From contig JBAIAC010000054.1 of the NCBI GenBank assembly GCA_037349315.1, forward strand, positions 3,410,001 to 3,474,000: DNA of 64,000 nt, read 5' to 3'. The translations under genes and the position numbers were made by a program. Below the pieces are notes generated by a model that saw nothing but the letters and a program-made list of their open reading frames with translations, was not told where the DNA came from and ran no database searches. The DNA comes from Chelydra serpentina (lineage: Eukaryota; Chordata; Testudines; Chelydridae). Below, in pieces: positions 21,149 to 31,998 of the stretch (position 1 is its first letter; the number at the start of each line of letters is the position of its first letter).

Positions 21149-22308
21149 CCTCTGCCAGTGGCCTTGACTCTCTGACCGCAAGCCCCGCCCCACCCACTGT
21201 TCAAGGGCTGCCCATGGATCAGGTGCTGGGGCTGGCAAAGGGGCTGTTTATGTTCCAGTCCCTTCTACAATGCTCTAGTGCCCGGCACAAAGGGCCCTTG
21301 GCCCACGACTGGGACTTGCAGATGCTATCACAAAACAGAGAATGGGTCAAATGCACCGGCTTCGTGTCGTTGCTGCCCCCTCCCACAGTCCCATGATGCC
21401 CATGAATGATAAGATCTGCCTGCTCCCCGTCTCACAGCAGGTCACAGGGCAGCGGGACTGATGTCACAGTCTGCTAGGAACCGGGGTGGGGCGGGAGGCT
21501 GCATCAGAGCTCCCTCCAGCTTGCTCCATGTGACTCAGGGTTGCACACAGACCCCACTGCCCCTGCAGTCTAGCAGAGCTGTCTCTCAAACTCTCATCTC
21601 GCCTGCTCTCTGGGCTGGGGCTCCTGGCTCCTCTCGAAACACTCAGTGCTGCACTATTTCTAGAAAACAGCGGTGAGATTTCTGAATGACAGCAGCGACC
21701 TCCAGTGGACTGCACAGTATGACATTTCCCTAAGGCTTGTCTGCATTGTAGCAACTCTGGTGAAAAGGCCCTACCGCCAACAAGCCCTTCGACAGAGCAA
21801 AGAGGCCTTAAAACTAGAGCTGGTTGAAATGTTTCATTGAAAACATTTTCAGTGCAAAAAGTGTCTTTATTCTAACCCTGAAACGTTCACAAAAAACGTC
21901 CAGTGTTTCCAAAGTTTCCAGTTTTTCCTCAAAACCAAAAATTTGAAGGTTTGGACATTTTGATATTTCACAGTTTTGGAGTTTGATTAATTTTGGCTTC
22001 CCCCTTTCCCAACCCCTTCCCCGCCCCGTTCCCATTACATGCAATAGAAAGCATGAAGGGTGTTTTTTACTAGTTCGTTTTCCTTTCTGCCACTCTGCAA
22101 CTTTTCAAAACTTCTTCAGTTATGGAAAAGTCACACCGTGGCAAAAGGAAAAATGAAACAAATGGGGGAGGGATTCTGAACATCACTGATTCTATTGCAA
22201 AAAGGAAAAGAAGGGGATGAAAGAAGGAAAAATTGAAAGTAAGTAGGGAAAAAATTGTCAAAATGTCAAAAATTTTCAATGTTTAAAAAAAAGTTTCACA
22301 AACAAGGG
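21149..22308. other. No recognised feature
   Basis: Mixed sequence, becoming AT-rich after 21850. Short frames only. Confidence 0.4.
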
Positions 22309-22309
22309 A

Positions 22310-22365
<56 letters not shown>

Positions 22366-22366
22366 A
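22309..22366 (+). repeat. (GAAA)n microsatellite
   Basis: About 14 uninterrupted GAAA units following an A-rich segment. Purine on one strand only, so a possible triplex or slippage site. Confidence 0.97.
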
Positions 22367-22689
22367 CGCCATCCCTCTCAACGAAAATGATATAATTTCA
22401 ATTTTTTTCTTGATTCCTTTCTTTTTCTCTATTTCAGATGCCTTCAGTTCTGAATTCGTGTACTTGAATGCCTGGGAAGAAAACAGGTCAAGAAACGTGT
22501 CCCTTGGAGTGTTGTGAAGCAGTTACTGGCTGTTAATGACCCGCGTTTCATCAGCAAGATGTAAACACTAGAGCCCAAACCATCCCCTGCTGGAGAAACA
22601 CCCACAGAGGGGATGGAAAATCCCGATCTTCCTTTGAATTCTTCCTACAAGACCAGGAGAGCCCCCAGGACCCGTGGATCTCAGAGGAT

Positions 22690-22880
22690 CCTAGGGTTGC
22701 CAACTTTCTTATTGCACAAAACCAAACACTCTTGCCCTGCCCCTTCTCCGAGGCCCCACCCCACTCACTCCATTTCCCCTCATTCCATCGCTCCCTCTCC
22801 GCCACCCTCACTCACTCATTTGCACCGGGCTGGGGAGGGTCTCTTTTCGATCTGGTGTTCTGGTTGATAACCGGACACCT
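22690..22880 (+). repeat. Unclassified interspersed repeat
   Basis: AGGGTTGCCAACTTTCTTAT, then CAAAACCAAACACTCTTGCC, a pyrimidine-rich run, and TGATAACCGGACACC. I associate these modules with a turtle repeat, but class and ends are not resolved. Confidence 0.35.
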
Positions 22881-24350
22881 CCCTTCATGCGGACTCCATG
22901 GTCCACATGGAGCAGCAGGGCCTGGGTACTCCCGTCTGTACTGCCCCACCATGCAGAGGGCTCCTCTTAACACAGTCTCAGCCTGCAGCAGGTTCTCAGC
23001 AGATTCCTCACTGGTTGCAAGGAGGAAGATGTTCCAATCCCCCCATCCTGCTCCCTCCCCAGACAGTTCCATGGATCCTGGGGACAGGGCTATGGAGACA
23101 GCTGACTCCTCCCAGGCAGGCAGGGGAGATCTCCAGGGCATCCCTGGGACAAATCAGTCTGATAGCACTACACTGAAATCAGCTCTATGTTCATTAGTCC
23201 CACCCCCAGTTTCCTTAAAACAGGGGGCAGGTGGGGCAGGGGCTGGTCCAACGTGTTTGTTGTGACAGACGTGGTTGGTGGCCACTAGTAACATTCAATA
23301 GGAAGCCCATGAAATGTGTGTGAACAGGTGATGTCGCCTCATGCCCTTCCCACCTATTGGTCTATCACCCCTTCTCTGCCCTTAGACTGGGAACTCTCTG
23401 GGTGGGACTGCATCTCTCACTACCTTGGCAAAGTGCCTAGCACACAGTAGGCATGAGTTGAGCCCTAAATACTAATCATAACAGTCAGTCCCTGCCCTTT
23501 TAACTCCCTCCTTTTTTGTACAGGATTCTGATCCCGAGGTGTGCAGAATTGTGCAAGGTCTCCGAGCAGACTCACACCAGCATCTAACCGGCAGTACCCT
23601 GCACCCCACTCCATGACCAGCATTGAAGAACACGCATTGATTTTTGGGTCTCCCTATCCCGTTGCAAACTCCCACGTGATTTGCTGTTCAACCTCAAGAC
23701 TGTCCCCAAACCAAAACACCAGGGGATGTGTAATTTCCAGGGCCAGGTAACCTGCCCCCGGACTTTTCCATCATGCTGTCCCTCACTGGGATAAAGACTT
23801 CAGCCGTCTTGGAGCCTCTTGAAGCCCAGTGTCTGCGTTCCCACTAAATGGCGTCGGTCAGCTCCTCAAAACAAACACAAAGAACCCTAGACAGGAAAAG
23901 CAAATGTGCATGGGGCATATGCCAAATTGATTTATTTTCCCATCAGTCGCATGGTTACGGGCTTGCAGAGGCCAAACCCCTTCCACTGCTATGGAGAAGT
24001 TCATGTGCAGAAAGGTGGAATGGGGAATGTTTTAAACAGCTGTCTCCAGGGGAATTTGTATTCATTTGTATGGATTTATTTTATTAAGCCTTCTAAGAGA
24101 AGGTCCCCCCAGCTCGTGACGCAGTCAGTTCACTGGTTCCGGGAGGTGCAGGACACGATGGGAAATGCTGTGTTGGATTTTTATTTGAACTATTCTCTCT
24201 CCCCTGTGTAAGCAGAGTCAGGATGAGCTTCACCCTGACATCTGGTGGTGAATTGTGGAAAGGGACTTCAGGGGCTGATCTTGTTTGCATGGGCACACCA
24301 ACCCTGCCTAGCATGATGGGCCGCTTGCCCAAATGGTCACATTTGGGGAC
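22881..24350. other. Unassigned; a MIR-like tail near 23385-23470
   Basis: GGGAACTCTCTGGGTGGGAC and AAAGTGCCTAGCACACAGTA resemble the 3' half of MIR/CORE-type SINEs. A plus frame of 177 codons (22732-23265) lies partly in the repeat at 22690 and has no recognisable domain. Confidence 0.4.
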
Positions 24351-24354
24351 AGTA

Positions 24355-24420
24355 CTTGGTCCTGCTAGTGAAGGCAGGGGACTGGACTCGATGACCTTGA
24401 AAGGACCTTCCATTTCTAGG
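24355..24420 (+). repeat. CR1/SINE 3' tail fragment
   Basis: GGGGACTGGACTCGATGACC, then AAAGGACCTTCCATTTCTAG: a CR1-type 3' tail, followed directly by another SINE head. Confidence 0.6.
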
Positions 24421-24424
24421 AGAT

Positions 24425-24540
24425 TGGCATAACTCCATTTAGGGAGGATGGTTTGAGCATTGGCCTGCTAAATCTAGGGTTGTAAGTTCAATCCTTGATG
24501 GGGCCATTTAGGGATCTGGGGCAAAAATCTGTCAGGGGAT
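24425..24540 (+). repeat. tRNA-derived SINE head, cut by an LTR
   Basis: TTTGAGCATTGGCCTGCTAA, GGTTGTAAGTTCAATCC (B box) and GGGGCCATTTAGGGATCTGG match the SINE at 44577. The tail that should follow ATTG is replaced at 24541 by a retroviral LTR, so the LTR probably inserted into an existing SINE. Confidence 0.75.
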
Positions 24541-25683
24541 TGTGACGGGTTGGGGCCACAGAGACCTGCTTGGTGCTGCCACCTGGTGTGCCAAGGCTAC
24601 TTCTGCCCCTGCTTCCAGGCCTTTTCCAGCTTGGGACTCCCGAATCCTGTCTGTTTTGAGCCAGATTCCACTGATCTGCTGCAAACACAGACCCGGGTCC
24701 GAACCAAGTCCACTCACCACTGTAAGGCCCCTGGAAGCGCTCTTGCCTTTGACACCCAGCTGCTCAACTCCAAGGAGGTTCAAACCCTTAATAAATCCGT
24801 TTTACCTTGTATAAAGCTTATACAGGGTAAACTCACAAATAGTTCGCCTTCTATTTCAAAGATAGAAAGATATGCACCGCTGTTTGCCTTCCCAGGTAAT
24901 AACTCATACTCCAGGAAACTTAATGAGTAAAAAGTGATTTTAATAAGTACAGCAAGTAGGATTTAAGTGATGTCAAGTAATGACGGACAGAACAAAGCGA
25001 ATTACTTAGTAAAATAAAATAAAACACGCACGTCTATGTCTATTCAAAGTTAACACAGATAAAAGCCTCACCAGATTCGGATATTTTCCTTTTTACAGGT
25101 TGTAGAATTAGCCTGGGTCCAGCAGTCGCTCACACCCCCTAGTGTCTTTGTCCTTTGTTCAGTTCCCCTCAGGAATGTCCTTGGGGGGGTGGAGAGCCTC
25201 TCCCTTTAGCCAGTTGAAGACAAAATGGAAGGGTCTCCCCCGGGCTTTTATAGTCTTTTCCCCCTCCCTGTGTAACATCCTGTTACCATGGAGTTTGGGA
25301 ATCACCTGGGCAAGTCACCTGTCCATGCACCCTTTGGCAACCAGCCTAACCAGTTGCATTCCAGACCCAGCCCCAATGTGGATTGGGGTCTGCAACGTCT
25401 TTTGTCTGTTAAGTGCTCGTACTTAACAGGCACTTTCTGCTCCAAAGATGATCCCATGCACTTACAAAGGCTATGTACAAAACCAGCAAATATAAAACCA
25501 ATCTTCATAACTCCAACTACAACAATGATACATGCATACAAACAGGAGGAATAAATTCAGTAGGTCATAACTTTCACTGAGATATGTTACATGGCACATG
25601 TAGCATAAAACATATTCCAGTTACATACAGTATATACGTTTATAAGCATCTCCCCATAAAGTTTTATGGGGAACACCGTCACA
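24541..25683 (-). mobile_element. Complete endogenous retrovirus LTR (3' LTR of a minus-strand provirus)
   Basis: Bounded by TGTGACGG and CCGTCACA, the TG...CA ends of retroviral LTRs, about 1143 bp. Orientation is minus: reading that way there is a TATA box (CTATAAAA at 25246-25253) about 430 bp from the U3 end and an ATTAAA near 24940. A PPT-like AGGAGGAGGG (25684-25693) lies directly upstream. No second complete LTR exists; a 400-bp U3 copy lies at 26640-27036. Confidence 0.8.
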
Positions 25684-26639
25684 CCCTCCTCCTGAACTTA
25701 CTGCCAGAGACTTGGACACTGTCCATGGCGGAGGCAGTACACATAAAGCCCCTGTTTGTCTTTGGTCACACCCCTTTTCAGTACCGGCACACCACATGGT
25801 GTCATTCGTAATGGTTTTAGCAAAATGCGAGGTTCCTGGTCCCCGGGCGCCTGAAAATGGGTTGGGGTGTAGTATTGCTAACAGGATACAGATAGCAATA
25901 CCTGTTAAGACGTAGGAACCTCGGCATTTAGCTCTCAGTGCCATGAGGCGGCGTGCCTCAGTTTCCCCTTTCACACAGCAGCCTGGGCCTGTTATGCTTT
26001 TGCTGTTGTGCCAAGCTTCCAGCCGGTTACCCGATACAGGCCGACAGGTAACATGCTTGTACGACTGTGAGGTCACCATCCCAAGCATGTACAACAGTTT
26101 TTCCCACCAATCAGGTATGTTCCCCATTTTGAAAGGGTTAACCCTCAGTGTTAACTCCTTTGTTATAACCCACAGATGAAGTAGGGAAAGACACAGGATT
26201 ACCCACCCGTCTGTGTATCCTGGTAGGCACTCTGATGCAGATTCTTCTGCCTCTTTGGAGCAGGCTCCTGAATCAGGCATGTGTTTGAGGCTCCGGCAAG
26301 GAAAGGGTGTACTGCAACCCTGCCTGCCCGCGGCCCCTCCCTCTGTAATTTCTCTGGGCTGGTTCCCATCCCCTTGTGTGGCTTCACCCATGCAGAGACT
26401 CGCTCCCTTCTGCTTTGAAGAGAGAGGTTTACCTCCTACCCGTGTAGCAAGAACAACCTCTTTCTTGGACACCCCAGTATCTGTTCCCAACAGGTCAGCT
26501 GGATGTACTCCCCGCTCCAGGAGGTCTGACCCCCAGCTTTCCCTTCTAACCTGATCCACAGGAGAGGGGTCTGGCATCTGAAATGCAGACTTTTCACCCT
26601 CCTCCTGGGCAAGATCCTCCTGACAAAAGGTGGGCGGGC
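25684..26639 (-). pseudogene. Residual internal region of a deleted endogenous retrovirus
   Basis: An open frame runs 26709 to 25621, spanning this region and both LTR edges. The first ATG downstream of the U3 TATA box is at 26577. The translated region has two hydrophobic stretches (about residues 168-182 and 264-280 of the full frame; the second, TGIAICILLAIL, could span a membrane), Cys-rich segments and no gag or pol motif. Its position just before the PPT is where env normally lies, so an env remnant is the best guess, but I recognise no specific envelope domain. Gag, pol and most internal sequence are gone. Confidence 0.5.
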
Positions 26640-27036
26640 TCTCCGGGGCTTTTATAGTCTTTTCCCCCTCCCTGTGTAACATCCTGTCACCATGGAGTTT
26701 GGGGATCACCTGGGCAAGTCACCTGTCCATGCACCCTTCGGCAACCAGCCTAACCAGTTGCATTCCAGACCCAGCCCCAATGTGGATTGGGGTCTGCAAC
26801 GTCTTTTGTCTGTTAAGTGCTCGTACTTAACAGGCACTTTCTGCTCCAAAGATGATCCCATGCACTTACAAAGGCTATGTACAAAACCAGCAAATATAAA
26901 ACCAATCTTCATAACTCCAACTACAACAATGATACATGCATACAAACAGGAGGAGTAAATTCAGTAGGTCATAACTTTCACCGAGATATGTTACATGGCA
27001 CATGTAGCATAAAACATATTCTAGTTACATATGGGC
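26640..27036 (-). repeat. Partial U3 of the 5' LTR of the same provirus
   Basis: Near-identical to 25236-25632 at a constant offset of 1404 bp, including the TATA box (26650-26657). It lacks the outermost 45 or so bp of the LTR and everything beyond the TATA region. The very high identity implies limited time since integration, or gene conversion. Confidence 0.9.
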
Positions 27037-27789
27037 TTCCTTGACTGGGGCTGTGAAAATTACATCCTCCTTAGAGCTGGTTCCTCCTGAATTCGAGAAC
27101 CTTTCAATTTTCTGTAGCAACTCTACGGTTCCCTGCGATGATTAAAAATGAATAATAATGGCCGCCCCCTGCCTCCTGCCTCCTGCTGATATCACAGGGA
27201 CTTACAGTTAGAAATTAAACGCAGCAGGAACTTCCTTGGAAGTGTTAAAAAACAACTGACTGATACCATCTCTTCCTTCTCTCTCTGCTCTGCAGCTGTT
27301 ATACACACTTGGTGCTGTTACAGGAACAAGGCAAATGACTGTCCTTAGAGCTCAGCTAGTTGCTCCAGAACTGACTAATCCTCTGTGAGTTTATCACTTA
27401 TGGATAACTAATGGAATAACTACCCCAGCTGACTGAGATTTGATGGTGGTTGGTGCTGTGATTAGGGTGCTTGCCTCCGAGATGGTGGACTTGATTCAAT
27501 TTCACTGGTCTACAATTTTTGAGAAGTCGTCTGCTTTAGAGATAAAATGTGCTATTTATTATGTATTTTGATGTGCTGAATTCAAATATGACAATAAAAC
27601 AACTGATTGGCTACTGTTTCTAAGATATGTAAGTTTGTACATTTTATGTCTATGTATATTGTGTAGATAGTAGAGTTTTAATCATAAATTGTAAACCTAG
27701 GTCTTTTCATGTTTATGGTTGCTTTACATGATACTATTTCACCTGTCCTGTTTATGTAACACTTTAAAAATCAGCAAAGGGGTTATATA
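27037..27789. other. Unassigned; tRNA-like scrap and 3' flank of the 27860 gene
   Basis: Near 27455-27500, GCTGTGATTAGGGTGCTTGC and GGACTTGATTCAATTTC resemble A- and B-box parts of a tRNA-derived SINE. From about 27540 the AT-rich sequence is probably part of the repeat unit carrying the minus-strand gene. Confidence 0.4.
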
Positions 27790-27796
27790 AATAAAA

Positions 27797-27802
27797 TTTA
27801 TT
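27797..27802 (-). promoter_or_regulatory. Poly(A) signal AATAAA for the 27860-29538 gene
   Basis: A minus-strand AATAAA lies about 58 nt past the stop codon at 27860-27862, correctly placed for 3' processing. Confidence 0.6.
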
Positions 27803-27859
27803 ATGAAACAAAAGGCAAAAAACTATTATGTACATAGTTTAGTCCTATTCAGTGTCTAC

Positions 27860-29538
27860 TCAGCGCTTCTTGGCTTGTCTCTTGTATTCATTAAATGGAG
27901 CATCTCTTGTCACTGTCCAGCAATAGTGTGCAAGCATTGATGGGCTCCATTTGCCCTGATAGCGTTTCTCCATTGTTGCAATGTCCTGGTGAAATCGCTC
28001 GCCGTGCTCGTCGCTCACTGCTCCGCAGTTCGGGGGGAAAAATCTAGATGAGAGTGCAAAAAATGTATCTTTAGTGACATGTTGCAGCCAAGGCTTTTGT
28101 ATGCCTTGAGGAGGTTTTCCACCAACAACCTATAGTTGTCTGCCTTGTTGTTTCTGAGAAAATGTATTGCCACTAACTGGAAGGCTTTCCATGCCTTTTT
28201 TTCCTTGCCACGCAGTGCATGGTCAAATGCATCATCTCAACGAAGTTCACGAATCTCAGGACCAACAAAGACACCTTCCTTTATCTTAGCTTCACTTAAC
28301 CTTGGAAATTTTCCATGGAGGTACTTGAAAGCTGCTTGTGTTTTGTCCATGGCCTTGACAAAGTTCTTCATCAGACCCAGCTTCATGTGTAAGGGTGGTA
28401 ACAAAATCTTCCTTGATTCAGCAAGTGGTGGATGCTGAACACTTTTCCTCTCAGGCTCCAATGACTGTCGGAGTGGCCAATCTTTCTTGATGTAGTGGGA
28501 ATCTCTTGCACGACTATCCCATTCGCATAGAAAACAGCAGTACTTTGTGTATCCAATCTGCAGACCAAGCAAGAGAGCAACAACCTTCAAATCACCACAA
28601 AGCTGCCACTGATGTTGGTCATAGTTTATGCACCTCAAAAGTTGTTTCATGTTGTCATAGGTTTCCTTCATATGGACTGCATGACCAACTGGAATTGATG
28701 GCAAAACATTGCCATTATGCAGTAAAACAGCTTTAAGACTTGTCTTCGATGAATCAATGAACAGTCTCCTCTCATCTGGATCGTGAACGATGTTGAGGGC
28801 TGCCATCACACCATCGATGTTGTTGCAGGCTACAAGATCACCTTCCATGAAGAAGAATGGGACAAGATCCTTTTGACGGTCACGGAACATGGAAACCCTA
28901 ACATCACCTGCCAGGAGATTCCACTGCTGTAGTCTGGAGCCCAAAAGCTCTGCCTTACTCTTGGGTAGTTCCAAATCCCTGACAAGGTCATTCAGTTCAC
29001 CTTGTGTTATGAGGTGTGGTTCAAAGGAGGAGGATGGGAGAAAATGTGGGTCCTATGACATTGATGGTTCAGGACCAGAAGTTTCATTCTCTTCCTCTTC
29101 CTCGTCTGACTCAAGTGAGAATGATTCTGGTGCATCTGGAACCGGCAGTCCTTCTCCGTGGGGTACTGAGCGTATAGCTGATGGAATGTTTGGATAATGC
29201 ACAGTCCACTTTTTCTTCTTTGACACACCTTTCCCAACTGGAGGCACCATGCAGAGGTAACAATTGCTGGTATGATCTGTTGGCTGTCTCCAAATCATTG
29301 GCACTGCAAAAGGCATAGATTTCCTTTTCCTGTTCAACCACTGGCGAAGATTTGTTGCACAAGTGTTGCAACATATGGGTTGGGCCCACCTCTTGTCCTG
29401 ATCTCCAGTTTTGCAGCCAAAATAAAGGTGATAGGCTTTCTTAACCATAGTGGTTATACTGCGCTTTTGTGATGCAAAAGTCACTTCACCACAAACATAG
29501 CAAAAGTTATCTGTACTGTTCACACAAGTACGAGGCAT
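27860..29538 (-). pseudogene. Intronless zinc-finger, putative DDE-type transposon protein, broken
   Basis: One reading frame of about 559 codons starts with ATG at 29538 and ends at TGA 27860-27862. It is interrupted by TAG at 29053-29055 (codon 162), TGA at 28237-28239 (codon 434) and a 1-bp loss in the G6A5 run at 28032-28042 (near codon 500). Beyond each break the same protein continues. The N-terminus has three CxxC pairs (FCYVC, ICCNTC, NCYLC), likely zinc-binding, then an acidic stretch. The centre has LFIDSSKTSLKAVLL (Asp 262), CGDLKVVALLLG (Asp 316) and CCFLC. The C-terminus has SDEHGERFH (Glu 511 or 514). The two Asp and the Glu could form an RNase H-like DDE triad; that is my inference. 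I recall this uncharacterised family in many animals. It may be a decayed transposase or a transposon passenger. Confidence 0.7.
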
Positions 29539-29539
29539 C

Positions 29540-30050
29540 TCTGCTCACTTTGACTAAACAGAAATGTGTCCCTTTGCAAAATCAAACACTGACAAATAAG
29601 AGAGCACAACACTCTATGATTTCTAGAGCTGGTATAGGGCAATTTGTTCAGTAGAGTGATGTAAGCTTCGTTACGATTGCATCATCCATGACTTCTAGGA
29701 ATAACATGATGCAATTCATATCATGTATGACGCAATACCAGCTTCAGATTGCATCATTCATTGTTTTGCCTAAAAAGCAAATACTGTCCAAACCCAGTCA
29801 TAGATTTATTCATAGATCCAGTCAAAGATGTCTTTTAGTCATTTCTGGTTTAAATTGAGATCCCTTCCCTTTATAACTCACTTATCCTCCACCATTCCCA
29901 AGTCAAGGGTCGTATATACTGACCCAATAGCATGTCTTGAAAACTAGAGCCAATCAACAATTTTAAGCATCATTTTCATTCTCAGTGACCCAGAATTAGT
30001 AAAGTTTGACTACATTTATTTCAGAAGCATTGTGGCTGTAGAGCAGTGTT
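29540..30050 (-). other. 5' flank of the broken gene, with scattered TTGCATCAT motifs
   Basis: Between 29660 and 29770 the words GATTGCATCATCCATG, GATGCAATTCAT, TGACGCAAT and GATTGCATCATTCATT recur in both orientations. They could be subterminal transposase-binding repeats of the element, or chance. Confidence 0.35.
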
Positions 30051-30180
30051 TCCTGCTCTGACTCAGCTGTCCTGCGTGACCTTGGACAAGTCTTTTTCAG
30101 GGACTCAGTTATAACATAACGTTGCAAGGATAAATACATTAAAGACCGCGAGGCACTCAGATACCGCAGTGATGGAGACC
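30051..30180 (+). repeat. MIR/CORE-like SINE fragment
   Basis: TGACCTTGGACAAGTCTTTT, then GGACTCAGTT, a gap, and GAGGCACTCAGATACCGCAG follow the order of the 3' half of MIR-type SINEs. Diverged. Confidence 0.5.
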
Positions 30181-31194
30181 AAGCATAGATGTAGCATCCT
30201 TGCATTAATCCTTGCATTAACCAGAAGTTTCCTTTGTGTTATGGTTTCTTCAGAGACGACCCCAAGCCCAAAGGCCTGCTCTTCAACCAACAGGGAAGGA
30301 GGGAACCGTCCACAGTGGGAAATTCTTGGTAACAGCATTTCTTTCCTCCCCTATGAAGTAGAAGAAAGCACTGGGGGTCACAGGAAAGAGGACACCACTC
30401 ACCCAGATCTTGGCCTTAATCCACATGTACTTCGCTGACAGTGCAGAGCAGGGGGCAAATGGGCAAAAAGGAGGTGGTACTCTCAGGAGCTGTGCCCATC
30501 ACCTAGGTCCTGCACACAGCATGCTTAGATAAGCTGGTCCTGAACAGGGGCCACTACGGCAGACAAGGACAAACAGACAGAACAGAATAGGGTTGAATTT
30601 CACCCATTAGAGATTGGACAGCAAATGAAAGCAGCTCTGTCTGGTGGGAACCTGCAAGGGAGGGTGATGGCTGGGGATGTGCCTGCCCTGCCCCTAGGGC
30701 TGAATGTCTCCACTGCAGCTCAAGTCCCACCTTTGGGTATCACATGGGGTGTAATCGCCTCTCCTTGGCTCCCGTAGCAGCTGTGTTGACCCAGGGCTGG
30801 AGTGTTGCCTTTCCTGGGCTGCTCTTCCACTCAGCAGCACTGCAGGGGGCGCTGCGGCGCTCCAGAGCATCTACAGGTGTGCAGCAGCTCCACTGACGTG
30901 TTCCCCCAACCTGCCCCCTGCTGTTTGCAGGAAAAGAGCCCTGGCGCCAGCTCCTGCTCCTCATTGGTGGCAGTGGCAACCTCTGCCCTTCCCCTGGTCA
31001 GTGGCGCCCCCTGTGCTGGCAAAGCAATTACCTGGGCCAAGACCTTTGCACCCTCGTTTAAGCTGCGCTCCAGGACTTTGACACTGCAGGCTCTGAATGG
31101 CCAGTGATACCCAGGAGGGGCAGGCGAATGGACAGCTCAGAGAAGTGCCAGTATCGTGCCTGGGCATGTACCCACCGAGGCTGAGCCCCATAAA
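30181..31194. other. No recognised gene
   Basis: Open frames up to 101 codons on both strands, none with a domain. The 30172 ATG frame begins inside the SINE fragment and is not supported as an exon. Confidence 0.4.
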
Positions 31195-31325
31195 CATAAG
31201 AACGGCCATACTGGGTCAGACCAATAGTACAGTAATTTTGTATCATCGGCAGATTTTGCCACCTCACTGTTTACCCCTTTTTCCAGATCGTTTACGAATA
31301 TGTTGAACAGCACAGGTCCCAGTAC
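31195..31325 (-). repeat. CR1 LINE fragment with internal deletion
   Basis: AAGAACGGCCATACTGGGTC (3' UTR) is joined to ATCGGCAGATTTTGCCACCT, TGTTTACCCC and ATATGTTGAACAGCACAGGT. These lie about 1.1 kb apart in the fuller copy at 58905-60655, so most of the copy is deleted. Confidence 0.75.
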
Positions 31326-31900
31326 AGATCTCCAGTGCAGACAATGGATTTAACCTATTGGGTCATTTACACCCCTCACATACTTAACAACAAGGATAGG
31401 AATGTAAGGACACTGTACATCTTACTGTGCTCTCATAATTTACAAACACACAATTCTTATCAAGTGTAAGGACATGTTTACTTCAGCACAATAACCTTAA
31501 CTCTGACCCCGGGACTGGCATCCGGTGGGGGCATGGCTGATCTATTACCCTTCTTATCTTGATTTTGGTAGCTAAAGATTTTACCTTAGTGATTCTGTTA
31601 ACTGGGAAATATCAAGTAAGGGGTCAAATCCTGGCCTGCATCCAAGTGTGCTCAGCTCAGATTGTTGGAAGAGAGCCAAAGGCGGGTTTAAGCCCCAATC
31701 GGTTGGATTTGGGGATTGGCTGGCTAATGTGCTGGTGCTCAGCATGAAGATGCAGTCTGACGTTCCCCATTATTCAGGATGTTCTCTGGGAGGATTAGCT
31801 GGGAAGGGCCATTCAGGTTTCCCCATTTATCTGCAGTTTTAATCCCAGTCGGACTCCATGTTGTGTTCCAGAGGCAGGGCCATGATGAATTCTTCCTTTT
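31326..31900. other. No recognised feature
   Basis: Mixed sequence with short frames only. Confidence 0.4.
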
Positions 31901-31998
31901 GGGGGATTGGTCCTGCTTTGAGCAGGGGGTTGGACTAGATGACCTCCTAAGGTCCCTTCCAACCCTGATATTCTATGATTCTATGATTCTATGATTTT
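31901..31998 (+). repeat. SINE/CR1 3' tail
   Basis: GGGGATTGGTCCTGCTTTGA, then GGACTAGATGACCTCCTAAG and three TTCTATGA units, the shared CR1/SINE 3' end. Confidence 0.85.

Noticed and set aside
22732..23265. 177-codon plus-strand frame
   Set aside because: It starts in a pyrimidine-rich dispersed repeat, and the remaining part has no domain or splice evidence.
30172..30426. ATG frame with a hydrophobic start (ILALILALTRSFLCVMVSS) resembling a signal peptide, followed by a GTAACA donor-like site
   Set aside because: The ATG lies at the end of a MIR-like SINE fragment, the rest has no recognisable domain, and there is no supporting downstream exon.
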